Source of the DNA: Coriobacteriia bacterium
GTDB taxonomy: Bacteria; Actinomycetota; Coriobacteriia; WRKU01; WQUG01
Direction: 5' to 3'
Length of the DNA stretch: 8,108 bases
Assembly (NCBI GenBank): GCA_009785705.1
Contig: WQVS01000072.1
Coordinates: forward strand, 1-8,108
Shown: positions 1-4,652 of the stretch, piece by piece
Position numbering within the stretch: the first letter of the stretch is position 1
Layout: each line of letters begins with the position of its first letter
Notes under the pieces: model-generated
Told to the model about the DNA's origin: nothing
The model's database searches: none
What the model saw: only the letters and a program-made list of their open reading frames with translations
Program-made: the position numbers and the translations under genes

Positions 1-486
1 ATGGACTTGATTCCTGTAGCAAGTCAGCGCAGTGCAGCGGGACTAGTGACCAGTGCCATTGCAGCTTTAGCTGGAATCCTCTTCTTCTTGATTGCTCCTG
101 TAGTGATACTAGTACAGACGATTAGGCAGAGAAGGGCACGCAAGATTGATAGTGGCAATGTTATCTCGACTAGCAAGGCAAGACGTTACCAGACAGTCCT
201 GTCTTTGCTGGGTACAGTTCTCGTGCTAAACAATCTAGGCGCGCTAGGTTCATTCATGGCAAACAACTACCGCAGTTTCTCGACAATGGTGCCCCACATT
301 GCTCTAAACTATGTCATCGTAGCACTGGCAATCCCCGTTGCAGCACTGTTGGTCTATTCGCTAGTGAGCAAACAAGAGCAAAAGATTTCGAAGTTGCGCA
401 CAATAATCGCAGGAGCAACCATAGCACTACTGGGAGTATTTACAGCAACACTCATAAGCTGGAACTTCTTCACTCTCTTCATTTAG
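1..486 (+). CDS. Multi-span membrane protein, probably a C-terminal fragment cut by the window edge
   Basis: The frame is open from the first base to a TAG at 484-486, giving 161 residues. The ATG at base 1 has no visible upstream region, so the real start may lie outside the window. Four hydrophobic segments are clear, at about residues 15-40, 64-86, 98-122 and 134-160. A basic loop (RQRRARK, about 42-48) follows the first and a charged loop (KQEQKISK) lies between the third and fourth. No catalytic motif is visible. Known family precedent: several serine hydrolases of the beta-lactamase/penicillin-binding type end in a similar bundle of three or four membrane spans, so this could be such a tail, but that is only an inference. 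It ends just before a strong bidirectional terminator and converges with the toxin-antitoxin operon. Confidence 0.6.
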   Translation: MDLIPVASQRSAAGLVTSAIAALAGILFFLIAPVVILVQTIRQRRARKIDSGNVISTSKARRYQTVLSLLGTVLVLNNLGALGSFMANNYRSFSTMVPHIALNYVIVALAIPVAALLVYSLVSKQEQKISKLRTIIAGATIALLGVFTATLISWNFFTLFI

Positions 487-512
487 GGCCTAAGAGATTA
501 TCACGAAGGCAA

Positions 513-553
513 AGATGCCAGGGGTACCGAGCTATGCTCCTCCCCTGGCATCT
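513..553. terminator. Bidirectional hairpin terminator between convergent genes
   Basis: A perfect 12-bp inverted repeat, AGATGCCAGGGG (513-524) and CCCCTGGCATCT (542-553), encloses a 17-nt loop that contains a second small stem (GAGC-TAT-GCTC, 529-539). It sits 26 bp after the + strand membrane gene and 2 bp after the antitoxin stop on the - strand. The U-tracts are short on both sides (TTT on the - strand), so termination strength is uncertain, but position and stem length fit a shared terminator. Confidence 0.7.
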
Positions 554-555
554 AA

Positions 556-825
556 TCATTGGAAACGCAGAGTTAACTTCATATCGCATGCTTCTGCAAA
601 ACGCTTAAGAAAGGCAATACTAGGATTCAGCTCACAATTTTCTAGCTTGCTAATATTTGCTTGAGAAGTACCGACAAGCTTTGCCAATTCTGACTGCGTT
701 AGATTTTTTGATTCTCTTGCATCAATCGCTGCCAACATAAGCTGATATTCAGGCTCAAGTGCATCATATTCTGCTTTGACTAGAGGATCTTTAAGTAACT
801 TTTTCTTGAATTCGCGATGATTCAT
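556..825 (-). CDS. XRE-family antitoxin (HigA-like) of a type II toxin-antitoxin pair
   Basis: An 89-residue DNA-binding protein. Residues about 42-62 form a classical Cro/C1 helix-turn-helix (LTQSELAKLVGTSQANISKLE), preceded by a charged helical segment and followed by a short tail ending in LTLRF, as in HigA-type antitoxins. I chose the second ATG (823-825): it overlaps the toxin stop in an ATGA arrangement and has GGAG (835-838) 9 nt upstream, while the first ATG (832-834) would touch that Shine-Dalgarno. The 4-nt overlap suggests translational coupling with the toxin. Known role of the family: it binds and neutralises the toxin and represses its own promoter. The gene order, toxin first, is the reverse of most type II systems and typical of higBA. 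Function is inferred from family and pairing. Confidence 0.85.
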   Translation of the reverse strand: MNHREFKKKLLKDPLVKAEYDALEPEYQLMLAAIDARESKNLTQSELAKLVGTSQANISKLENCELNPSIAFLKRFAEACDMKLTLRFQ

Positions 826-1169
826 AACGCGCATCTCCGTTCATAATCTTTAAGGCGTGACTCTGCAAGGACAAGGTCACGGGTTGGTGCTTTGTTTGTT
901 TTCTTCACATATCCGTGCAGTAAAACAAATTTTGATCCGTTGGGCGCAAAGTAGAAAACTCTTTGAATATCCTTTGCGAACTTAATCCGTAATTCCCACA
1001 ATTTGCCTTTGATGTGCTTCGCATGAGGCTCTCTTAACTTAGTGCCTCTAGCTTCTAGTAAATCAATTTGTCTAATAGCTTTCATTCGCTGCTTTATAGG
1101 CAGGGCAAGCAGAAATTCCTCTACAGGACAGTCACCGTTTTCTTTCTTATAATACTCCACTTCCCACAT
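822..1169 (-). CDS. RelE/ParE-superfamily toxin (phage Gp49/HigB-like)
   Basis: 115 residues, the normal length for this family. The sequence begins WEVEYYKKENGDCPVEEF, has the LREPHAKHIKGKLWELRIKF segment around residues 46-64, and ends with the FVLLHGYVKKTNKAP motif (81-95) followed by a helix (LAESRLKDYERR). These are hallmarks of the Gp49-like (PF05973) branch of RelE/HigB toxins, which act as ribosome-dependent mRNA endonucleases. Basic residues R61, R70, K89 and K90 are candidates for RNA contact or catalysis. The ATG at 1167-1169 has a strong Shine-Dalgarno GAGGAG (1176-1181) 6 nt upstream. The gene overlaps the antitoxin by 4 nt and appears intact, so the pair could be functional. Confidence 0.85.
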   Translation of the reverse strand: MWEVEYYKKENGDCPVEEFLLALPIKQRMKAIRQIDLLEARGTKLREPHAKHIKGKLWELRIKFAKDIQRVFYFAPNGSKFVLLHGYVKKTNKAPTRDLVLAESRLKDYERRCAL

Positions 1170-1183
1170 GGCTTACTCCTCAA

Positions 1184-1199
1184 ATTATATCATATATAA
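1184..1199 (-). promoter_or_regulatory. Toxin-antitoxin promoter (extended -10) with overlapping palindromic operator
   Basis: On the - strand a perfect extended -10, TGATATAAT (1184-1192, hexamer 1184-1189), lies just upstream of the toxin Shine-Dalgarno. A palindrome TTATAT-ATG-ATATAA (1185-1199) covers it. Known HigA-type antitoxins bind palindromes over their own -10, so this is the best candidate autoregulatory operator. No good -35 is seen 16-18 bp upstream. The start site would fall close to the Shine-Dalgarno, so the mRNA leader would be very short. Confidence 0.55.
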
Positions 1200-1238
1200 C
1201 ATATTAACTTTTATTCATCGCTAACTATAGCAAGAAGG

Positions 1239-1338
1239 GATTAAAAGTCGATAAAGCCCTGGTTAAGACGGGACTAAACGAGTGTTAAATTTGAGCTAAG
1301 TGAGAGTTAAACGGATGTTAAATGCGCAGCTAGGACAA
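1239..1338. repeat. Array of 11-bp-period GYTAA(A) direct repeats in a divergent intergenic region
   Basis: TAA trinucleotides start at 1242, 1252, 1264, 1275, 1286, 1297, 1308 and 1319, then TAG at 1331, a spacing of 11 bp with one 10 and two 12s. Aligned units from 1262 are gttaagacggg, actaaacgagt, gttaaatttga, gctaagtgaga, gttaaacggat and gttaaatgcgc. The rough unit is GTTAAA plus five variable bases (TTTAAC plus five on the other strand). It lies between the toxin promoter and the promoter of the gene at 1414. OmpR/PhoB-family response regulators (for example PhoP on TTAACA-type boxes) bind direct repeats of 11-bp period, so a regulator operator is the leading explanation; this is an inference. 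Confidence 0.6.
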
Positions 1339-1386
1339 TGAACTGTGTACCCTCGATATCTTGGCCGCTATTAGTCCAACTGCTAC

Positions 1387-1395
1387 TGTTATACT
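1387..1395 (+). promoter_or_regulatory. Extended -10 promoter for the membrane protein gene at 1414
   Basis: TG-T-TATACT at 1387-1395 is an extended -10 element. Transcription would begin near 1402, which leaves 12 nt to the TTG at 1414 or 30 nt to the ATG at 1432. No convincing -35 lies at 17 bp, which would fit dependence on an activator at the 11-bp repeats upstream. Confidence 0.4.
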
Positions 1396-1413
1396 TAATT
1401 TTGATGTATAGTC

Positions 1414-1926
1414 TTGAACACACAGTTACTCATGTCAACTGAACAATATTTTGCAACGCATCCGCTCAAAGAATCTGAAATGAGTGAAGATGACTTTGTT
1501 CTTTATGCGCCAAGATGGATTATTTGGGCTGGCGGCATAAGCGCAGCCCTTTTCTGGGCTCTCTTTCTCTGCGCTCTATTTAATGCCCTACGTTACCCCG
1601 AGCCTTTAGGCTGGGGGATCTCTGCCATTCTCCTGGCATTCACTCTATTTTTAACCTATCTAGTTATCTATCACGGATCATTCAAGACACGAGTAAATGG
1701 AGACAGAGTTCAGCACCAAGAATTATTTCACCCAAAGCATGAATTTTCTTTCCGAGATATCAAATACATACGAACCAAGGGGCAAAGTGGTTCCACGCGC
1801 TTATTTCTCTATTCGGAAACTGCCTTCACAGCAAGAGAGCTACTACTAATAGCCGAAGAGCCTTACGTGGGATACAGGCTACTCATAAAGCGCCTAGAAA
1901 AAGAAGGTATCAAAGGTGTCACCTAA
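1414..1926 (+). CDS. Small membrane protein with two spans and a bacterial PH-like tail
   Basis: 170 residues if the TTG at 1414 is used, 164 from the ATG at 1432; neither has a clear Shine-Dalgarno. Two hydrophobic segments (about residues 36-59 and 66-87) form a hairpin. They are followed by a soluble tail of about 80 residues with alternating strands (FKTRVNGDRVQHQELFHPK..EFSFRDIKYIRTK) and a C-terminal helix (GYRLLIKRLEKEGI). This layout, two spans and then a PH-like beta barrel capped by a helix, is seen in many uncharacterised bacterial membrane proteins (YcxB/DUF-type PH families). The function is unknown. It is the only gene reading rightward from the divergent region with the 11-bp repeats, so it is the most likely target of a regulator binding there. 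Family assignment is by appearance only. Confidence 0.65.
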   Translation: MNTQLLMSTEQYFATHPLKESEMSEDDFVLYAPRWIIWAGGISAALFWALFLCALFNALRYPEPLGWGISAILLAFTLFLTYLVIYHGSFKTRVNGDRVQHQELFHPKHEFSFRDIKYIRTKGQSGSTRLFLYSETAFTARELLLIAEEPYVGYRLLIKRLEKEGIKGVT

Positions 1927-1950
1927 ATCAAAGGCTCTGGGTCCAAGTGT

Positions 1951-2089
1951 TTTTTGGCGTGGGTATAGGCGCTGTTGCGGAAGGCGAAGTGTAGGAACAC
2001 CAATGTAGTGAGGATAAATTCACTTGTGAAATTTTCCGAATGAAGTGCAGGGTAGACGCAGTCAACTGCATGAGCTTTTCGGAATAGCA
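1951..2089. repeat. Dispersed repeat, copy B (two modules)
   Basis: Two segments here recur near 4245-4336. Module 1, catgagcttttcggaatagca (2069-2089), matches 20 of 21 bases at 4245-4265. Module 2 (1951-1994) begins TTTTT, passes through a G-rich stretch and ends aaggcgaagtgtag (1981-1994), matching 13 of 14 bases at 4314-4327. In this copy module 2 comes before module 1; in the other copy the order is reversed. Module 1 is also the right arm of a hairpin: TTCCGAA (2034-2040) pairs with TTCGGAA (2078-2084), with TGCAG/CTGCA inside. Confidence 0.5.
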
Positions 2090-2131
2090 TCAAAATAACC
2101 CCAACTTCAATGTCGTGGTCACGAAAGATGC

Positions 2132-2242
2132 TTAGGAATTCTTGCACTTCCTGCGGGCTTGCTTCCGATTCCCTGTTCTTGGGTCACGTCCAATGTCGAC
2201 ACAGACTTCCCACTTATTGCGCCCGATGTTTTTGATGCTCAC
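2132..2242 (-). pseudogene. Remnant of a tyrosine integrase: N-terminal arm-binding (AP2-like) domain
   Basis: From a GTG at 2240-2242 the frame reads VSIKNIGRNKWEVCVDIG and continues RDPRTGNRKQARRKCKNS before a TAA at 2132-2134, 36 residues in all. The pattern IG.NKWEV.VD.GRDP.TG.RKQ.R is that of the AP2-like arm-DNA-binding domain (PF14657) at the start of phage and conjugative-element tyrosine recombinases, normally over 350 residues long. The frame then breaks and nothing resembling the core-binding or catalytic domain (R..R..Y) follows. It lies about 70 bp downstream of the PH-SHOCT gene on the same strand, an arrangement that suggests the leftover of a phage lysogeny or integration module. 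No good Shine-Dalgarno is seen. The identity is a motif-level call on a short peptide. Confidence 0.6.
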
Positions 2243-2310
2243 GGTACTATATGGTCAACCTTTCTATGAGAAGTCAAGAAGCGGGCGGTCCAGGCGGTGC
2301 TCCTTTTTAG

Positions 2311-2892
2311 TTACAGTCCAAGTATTTGCTTTCGCTTCTCGTCAAATTCTTCTTGGGTAATCACCCTTGCATATAGCAGATTCTCAAACTTTTTAATCTC
2401 TGCGGCGATGTCAACAGTTTCATCGGCTTTAGCGGAGGCCACAGAGGGCGTTTCATTACTCTTCTTTGCAGTAGCTAGAGCCTCGTGCATTTTCTCATTG
2501 ACCAGTTTTGCACCGTCGTTATTAAGCGCAATGTTGATACTGCTGCCAAGAGTTTCCACTGTAACAACTCCTAGCAGCATCCTTGAGCTTAGAGAAATGC
2601 TATTAACATTTTCCAGTGAATAATTCTTGAAGTCTTCCCCAAACATCCTGCTCGACGCCGCAAGTATCCTCTTGCTTGTCACTGCATAAGCGTAATTGCC
2701 GTCATGCTCACTCATCTTAACGTAGTTATGCAGTCCGAAAAAGCATGTCAGCACTTCCTCGTCAGAAGTCAGATTGTTCTCGATCAGCGCAAGGTGCTGT
2801 AGCCCTTTTTTCTGATTGATGCCTTCTGTGAGTCCATGTGACTGGCAGTAAAGCCACATTCCCGCTACGGTTTTGGTAATTGATTCAGCCAT
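2311..2892 (-). CDS. PH-like domain protein with C-terminal SHOCT domain
   Basis: 193 residues and apparently complete. Residues about 40-140 look like a bacterial PH domain: predicted strands (EEVLTCFFGLHNYV, YAYAVTSKRILAAS, NYSLENVNSISLSS, GVVTVETLGSSINIAL) and then a helix (AKLVNEKMHEALATAK). A low-complexity linker (about 143-160) leads to a SHOCT motif at 163-193 (AAEIKKFENLLYARVITQEEFDEKR). SHOCT is a short helical pair thought to mediate oligomerisation. The ATG at 2890-2892 has AAGGG (2899-2903) 6 nt upstream. PH-SHOCT proteins are common in prophage and integrative-element lysogeny regions next to integrases, which fits the integrase remnant just downstream. The biochemical role is unknown; the domain calls are from pattern only. 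Confidence 0.8.
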   Translation of the reverse strand: MAESITKTVAGMWLYCQSHGLTEGINQKKGLQHLALIENNLTSDEEVLTCFFGLHNYVKMSEHDGNYAYAVTSKRILAASSRMFGEDFKNYSLENVNSISLSSRMLLGVVTVETLGSSINIALNNDGAKLVNEKMHEALATAKKSNETPSVASAKADETVDIAAEIKKFENLLYARVITQEEFDEKRKQILGL

Positions 2893-2963
2893 TTATAACC
2901 CTTCTCTTGTCTTCAGATATAGCAACTTCAGCAGTGCCTACACCACTTTGTGCGTCAATAATA

Positions 2964-3141
2964 TCATGACTTAGCGACCGCTAAATGCGTCCAGTACACA
3001 CTGCCATCCCTAGCGGACAGTATGGGAATATAACCATCTTCATAATTTGGGTCAAGAACATGGACAAGGTATCCATCCCCAAAAAGATCGTGAATCCCCT
3101 GTGAAAGCACCTCAAACCCATCCGCAAATGGCTGCCATTCA
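2964..3141 (-). pseudogene. Short unidentified gene remnant downstream of the acetyltransferase
   Basis: After the acetyltransferase stop an open frame continues in a different phase to a TGA at 2964-2966. It reads EWQPFADGFEVLSQGIHDLF, then GDGYLVHVLDPNYEDGYIPI, then LSARDGSVYWTHLAVAKS. The composition is protein-like (DPNYEDGY, DGSVYWTH) but there is no credible start: upstream in this frame lies the coding region of the acetyltransferase, and the TAATG overlap at its stop opens a different, implausible frame. It could be the 3' end of a lost gene fused to this site. I do not recognise the family. Confidence 0.3.
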
Positions 3142-3615
3142 TTAGCCCCACTTTTCGTCCTGAAGCATAACGATGAAATCGATTTCTTTGTTGACAAATG
3201 TTGAGACCTGCTTGAAGTCAAAAGTTTCATATAACCGAATAGCTCTTTGATTGAACTTTGCAACAGTCAGCCTTAAAGGGCGCATCGCTTCAACTTCCTC
3301 CAAAATAGAAGCAAATAACACCTTTCCCAGTCCCTGCCCTGTTAATTCGGGCTTCATGCCAAGCCCAATATCTGCACATGCTTTCTCATATGCATTGGAT
3401 TCGCGACCCTTTGGAACCTGAGCCGAATCTCCCGTACAGTAAAACCCAATCAAGTGACCGTTTTGATTAACAATGGCTTTATATGACTGTGTTAAAAGTT
3501 CTTCAATGCTTGCCGCACTTATTTCTTGATTGTACAAATCATAGGGAGGAGAATAGCGCCAATTCAGAATCTCAAGCGCATAGTCTTTCGTCATTTCCTG
3601 AAAATACAGTTCCAT
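3142..3615 (-). CDS. GNAT-family N-acetyltransferase
   Basis: 157 residues from the ATG at 3613-3615. The start is supported by AGGGG 8 nt upstream and by the typical GNAT opening MELYFQEMTKDYALEILNWR followed by YSPPYDLY. An upstream in-frame ATG at 3720 would add 35 residues with no Shine-Dalgarno and no resemblance to the family. The acetyl-CoA-binding motif A is visible at about residues 83-101 (IGLGMKPELTGQGLGKVLF, containing Q-G-L-G), and the late motif NQRAIRLYETFDF lies at 122-134. The fold transfers an acetyl group from acetyl-CoA to an amine; the substrate cannot be read from the sequence. It lies back to back with the CdiA-like nuclease gene and on the same strand as the PH-SHOCT gene. 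Confidence 0.8.
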   Translation of the reverse strand: MELYFQEMTKDYALEILNWRYSPPYDLYNQEISAASIEELLTQSYKAIVNQNGHLIGFYCTGDSAQVPKGRESNAYEKACADIGLGMKPELTGQGLGKVLFASILEEVEAMRPLRLTVAKFNQRAIRLYETFDFKQVSTFVNKEIDFIVMLQDEKWG

Positions 3616-3742
3616 TAGAGCTGCCCCTATGAGTGATTTTTGAATTTCAATATCTACAGAAAATTCTACACCACTTCTACTTGTAAATGGTGATTTAAAG
3701 CTTGTATTGTGTTGCCTCATCGCAATTCAAAATTCACTTGTA

Positions 3743-3771
3743 TTGACAGAGCTTTTTGGCATAGGTATAAA
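3743..3771 (+). promoter_or_regulatory. Near-consensus promoter for the CdiA-like nuclease gene
   Basis: TTGACA (3743-3748), a 17-bp spacer and TATAAA (3766-3771) make an almost ideal housekeeping promoter. Its -10 runs into the first possible ATG (3771), so transcription should begin at about 3778-3780, at or next to the second ATG (3780). The mRNA would then be leaderless or nearly so. Confidence 0.75.
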
Positions 3772-3779
3772 TGACCTCT

Positions 3780-4168
3780 ATGAAGAATCTTGGAAAAATA
3801 GACGTAACTCACATATCGAAACCTCCAGAAAAGCATGAATTCGAGGCCGCAAAATTCTTATCGCAACTTGGCAAAGATATAGAGTTTATAGAGCCAAGTC
3901 GCCACAAGGGTACCCGAACACCAGATATAGTCATGGATGAACTAAGATGGGAGATAAAGTGTCCAAAGGGAAAAAGTAATAGGACGATAGAAAACAACCT
4001 TCGAGCAGGCTTAAGGCAATCTGAAAATATAATATTAGATATTCGCAAGTGCAAACTTCACGAAAGTAAGAGCATGAACGAAATTGATAGACAATTTAGG
4101 CTTACAAGAAAGTAAAGAGGGTTATCGTCATCACAAAAACAGGTGAAAAGCTTGACTATTCCAAATAA
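3780..4168 (+). pseudogene. CdiA C-terminal-like nuclease (PD-(D/E)XK type), frame broken near the end
   Basis: The main frame gives 111 residues to a TAA at 4113-4115. The core, GTRTPDIVMDELRWEIKCPKG followed by QSENIILDIRKCKL, matches the CdiA C-terminal toxin family (PF18451-type): PD49, E58 and K60 form a PD-X8-E-X-K active site like that of nucleases that cut tRNA in contact-dependent inhibition. Just past the stop the neighbouring frame continues VKRVIVITKTGEKLDYSK to a TAA at 4166-4168, which is how this family normally ends. One base is therefore missing in AGAAAGTAAAG around 4107-4112. The restored protein would be about 129 residues. I place the start at ATG 3780 because the promoter -10 overlaps ATG 3771. 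No secretion or CDI scaffold and no recognisable immunity gene adjoin it, so it looks like an orphan toxin domain that may be inactivated. Confidence 0.7.
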
Positions 4169-4215
4169 TCTTGATACCGTAAACTGTGTTGGAGGTGTCG
4201 CCACTGCTGGATAGC

Positions 4216-4240
4216 GGAGGCCACGCCTCTTTTTCGTTTT
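4216..4240 (+). terminator. Rho-independent terminator candidate
   Basis: GAGGC-CAC-GCCTC (4217-4229), extendable by one G-T pair, is followed directly by TTTTTCGTTTT (4230-4240). The stem is short, but the U-tract is good and the site lies about 50 bp after the restored end of the CdiA-like nuclease gene. Confidence 0.5.
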
Positions 4241-4244
4241 AGCC

Positions 4245-4336
4245 CATGAGCATTTCGGAATAGCAGCAGGTGCAACCAGAGGTTTTTAGGTGCGTGAATA
4301 AGTGGGGTAGTGAAAGGCGAAGCGTAGTGACTACGC
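4245..4336. repeat. Dispersed repeat, copy A, with hairpin end
   Basis: Module 1 (4245-4265) and module 2 (4283-4327) are the diverged partners of the segments at 2069-2089 and 1951-1994, here in the opposite relative order and only 17 bp apart. Module 2 ends in an inverted repeat GCGTAG-TGA-CTACGC (4322-4336), which extends outward through an internal loop to TGAAAG (4311-4316) and CTTTCA (4341-4346). The 4115-4379 gap contains this repeat, the terminator candidate and the shifted end of the nuclease gene; no other gene is supported there. Confidence 0.5.
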
Positions 4337-4378
4337 GAGGCTTTCAGCACGCCGCTTAGACGCGTGCATCAAAATCTC

Positions 4379-4454
4379 TGGTGGACCATGTAGGGGTCGA
4401 ACCTACGACCTTCGGATTAAGAGTCCGCTGCTCTGCCAGCTGAGCTAATGGTCC
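4379..4454 (-). tRNA. tRNA-Lys (anticodon CUU) with encoded CCA
   Basis: Read on the - strand, the 76 nt fold into a full cloverleaf. The acceptor stem GGACCAT/ATGGTCC is perfect (4448-4454 with 4383-4389), the D stem is GCTC/GAGC, the anticodon loop is CTCTTAA giving anticodon CTT, the T stem is GTAGG/CCTAC and the T loop is TTCGACC. The discriminator base is A and CCA (4379-4381) is encoded. The first pair of the anticodon stem is a G-A mismatch. It reads lysine AAG codons. The gene lies downstream of ahcY with its own promoter; its 3' side faces the accessory strip. Confidence 0.97.
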
Positions 4455-4472
4455 ACTTGCTAAAGAATAGAT

Positions 4473-4510
4473 GCGCTTATGCGACGGGTTTCTCCACACC
4501 GCTTAAGCGC
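4473..4510 (-). other. Hairpin in the tRNA precursor leader
   Basis: GCGCTTA (4473-4479) and TAAGCGC (4504-4510) form a 7-bp inverted repeat in the 5' leader of the tRNA transcript, starting just after the predicted transcription start (about 4511). It may shape RNase P processing or may be incidental. Confidence 0.3.
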
Positions 4511-4517
4511 GCCCATT

Positions 4518-4546
4518 AGTATAGTTTATTCTCTAGCTGCTGTCCA
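4518..4546 (-). promoter_or_regulatory. Promoter of the tRNA-Lys gene
   Basis: On the - strand TGGACA (4541-4546), a 17-bp spacer and TATACT (4518-4523) match the housekeeping consensus at 5/6 in each hexamer. Transcription would start near 4511, about 57 nt before the mature tRNA. Confidence 0.65.
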
Positions 4547-4652
4547 ACAAATATCCATGCTAATTTGGTGAGCGCATAGACATCATTTAAAAAGATGTAG
4601 CATAGAGCCTTATGTGGAACTTTCAAGGTAGTACAAGATGCCGCCGAAATAT

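Noticed and set aside
1239..1338. CRISPR array
   Set aside because: Units are 11 bp and degenerate with no spacers of the usual length and no cas genes nearby.
1923..2147. 74-residue frame on the - strand
   Set aside because: It spans the frame break after the integrase remnant and the dispersed repeat; no start signal or family resemblance.
2905..2985. TTGACG upstream of the PH-SHOCT gene as a promoter -35
   Set aside because: No acceptable -10 hexamer at 16-18 bp on the - strand.
3616..3720. Thirty-five extra N-terminal codons for the acetyltransferase
   Set aside because: No Shine-Dalgarno at 3720 and no family resemblance; the MELYFQEM start has AGGGG 8 nt upstream and a typical GNAT opening.
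4156..4350. 64-residue frame on the - strand
   Set aside because: It runs through a terminator candidate and the repeat copy; its similarity to the frame at 1923-2147 is explained by the shared 21-base repeat.
4379..4410. Duplicate of the tRNA-Lys 3' end as an attachment site elsewhere in the window
   Set aside because: I found no second copy of the 3' segment (such as GGTTCGACCCCTAC) by reading 1-4378; a partner could lie outside the window.
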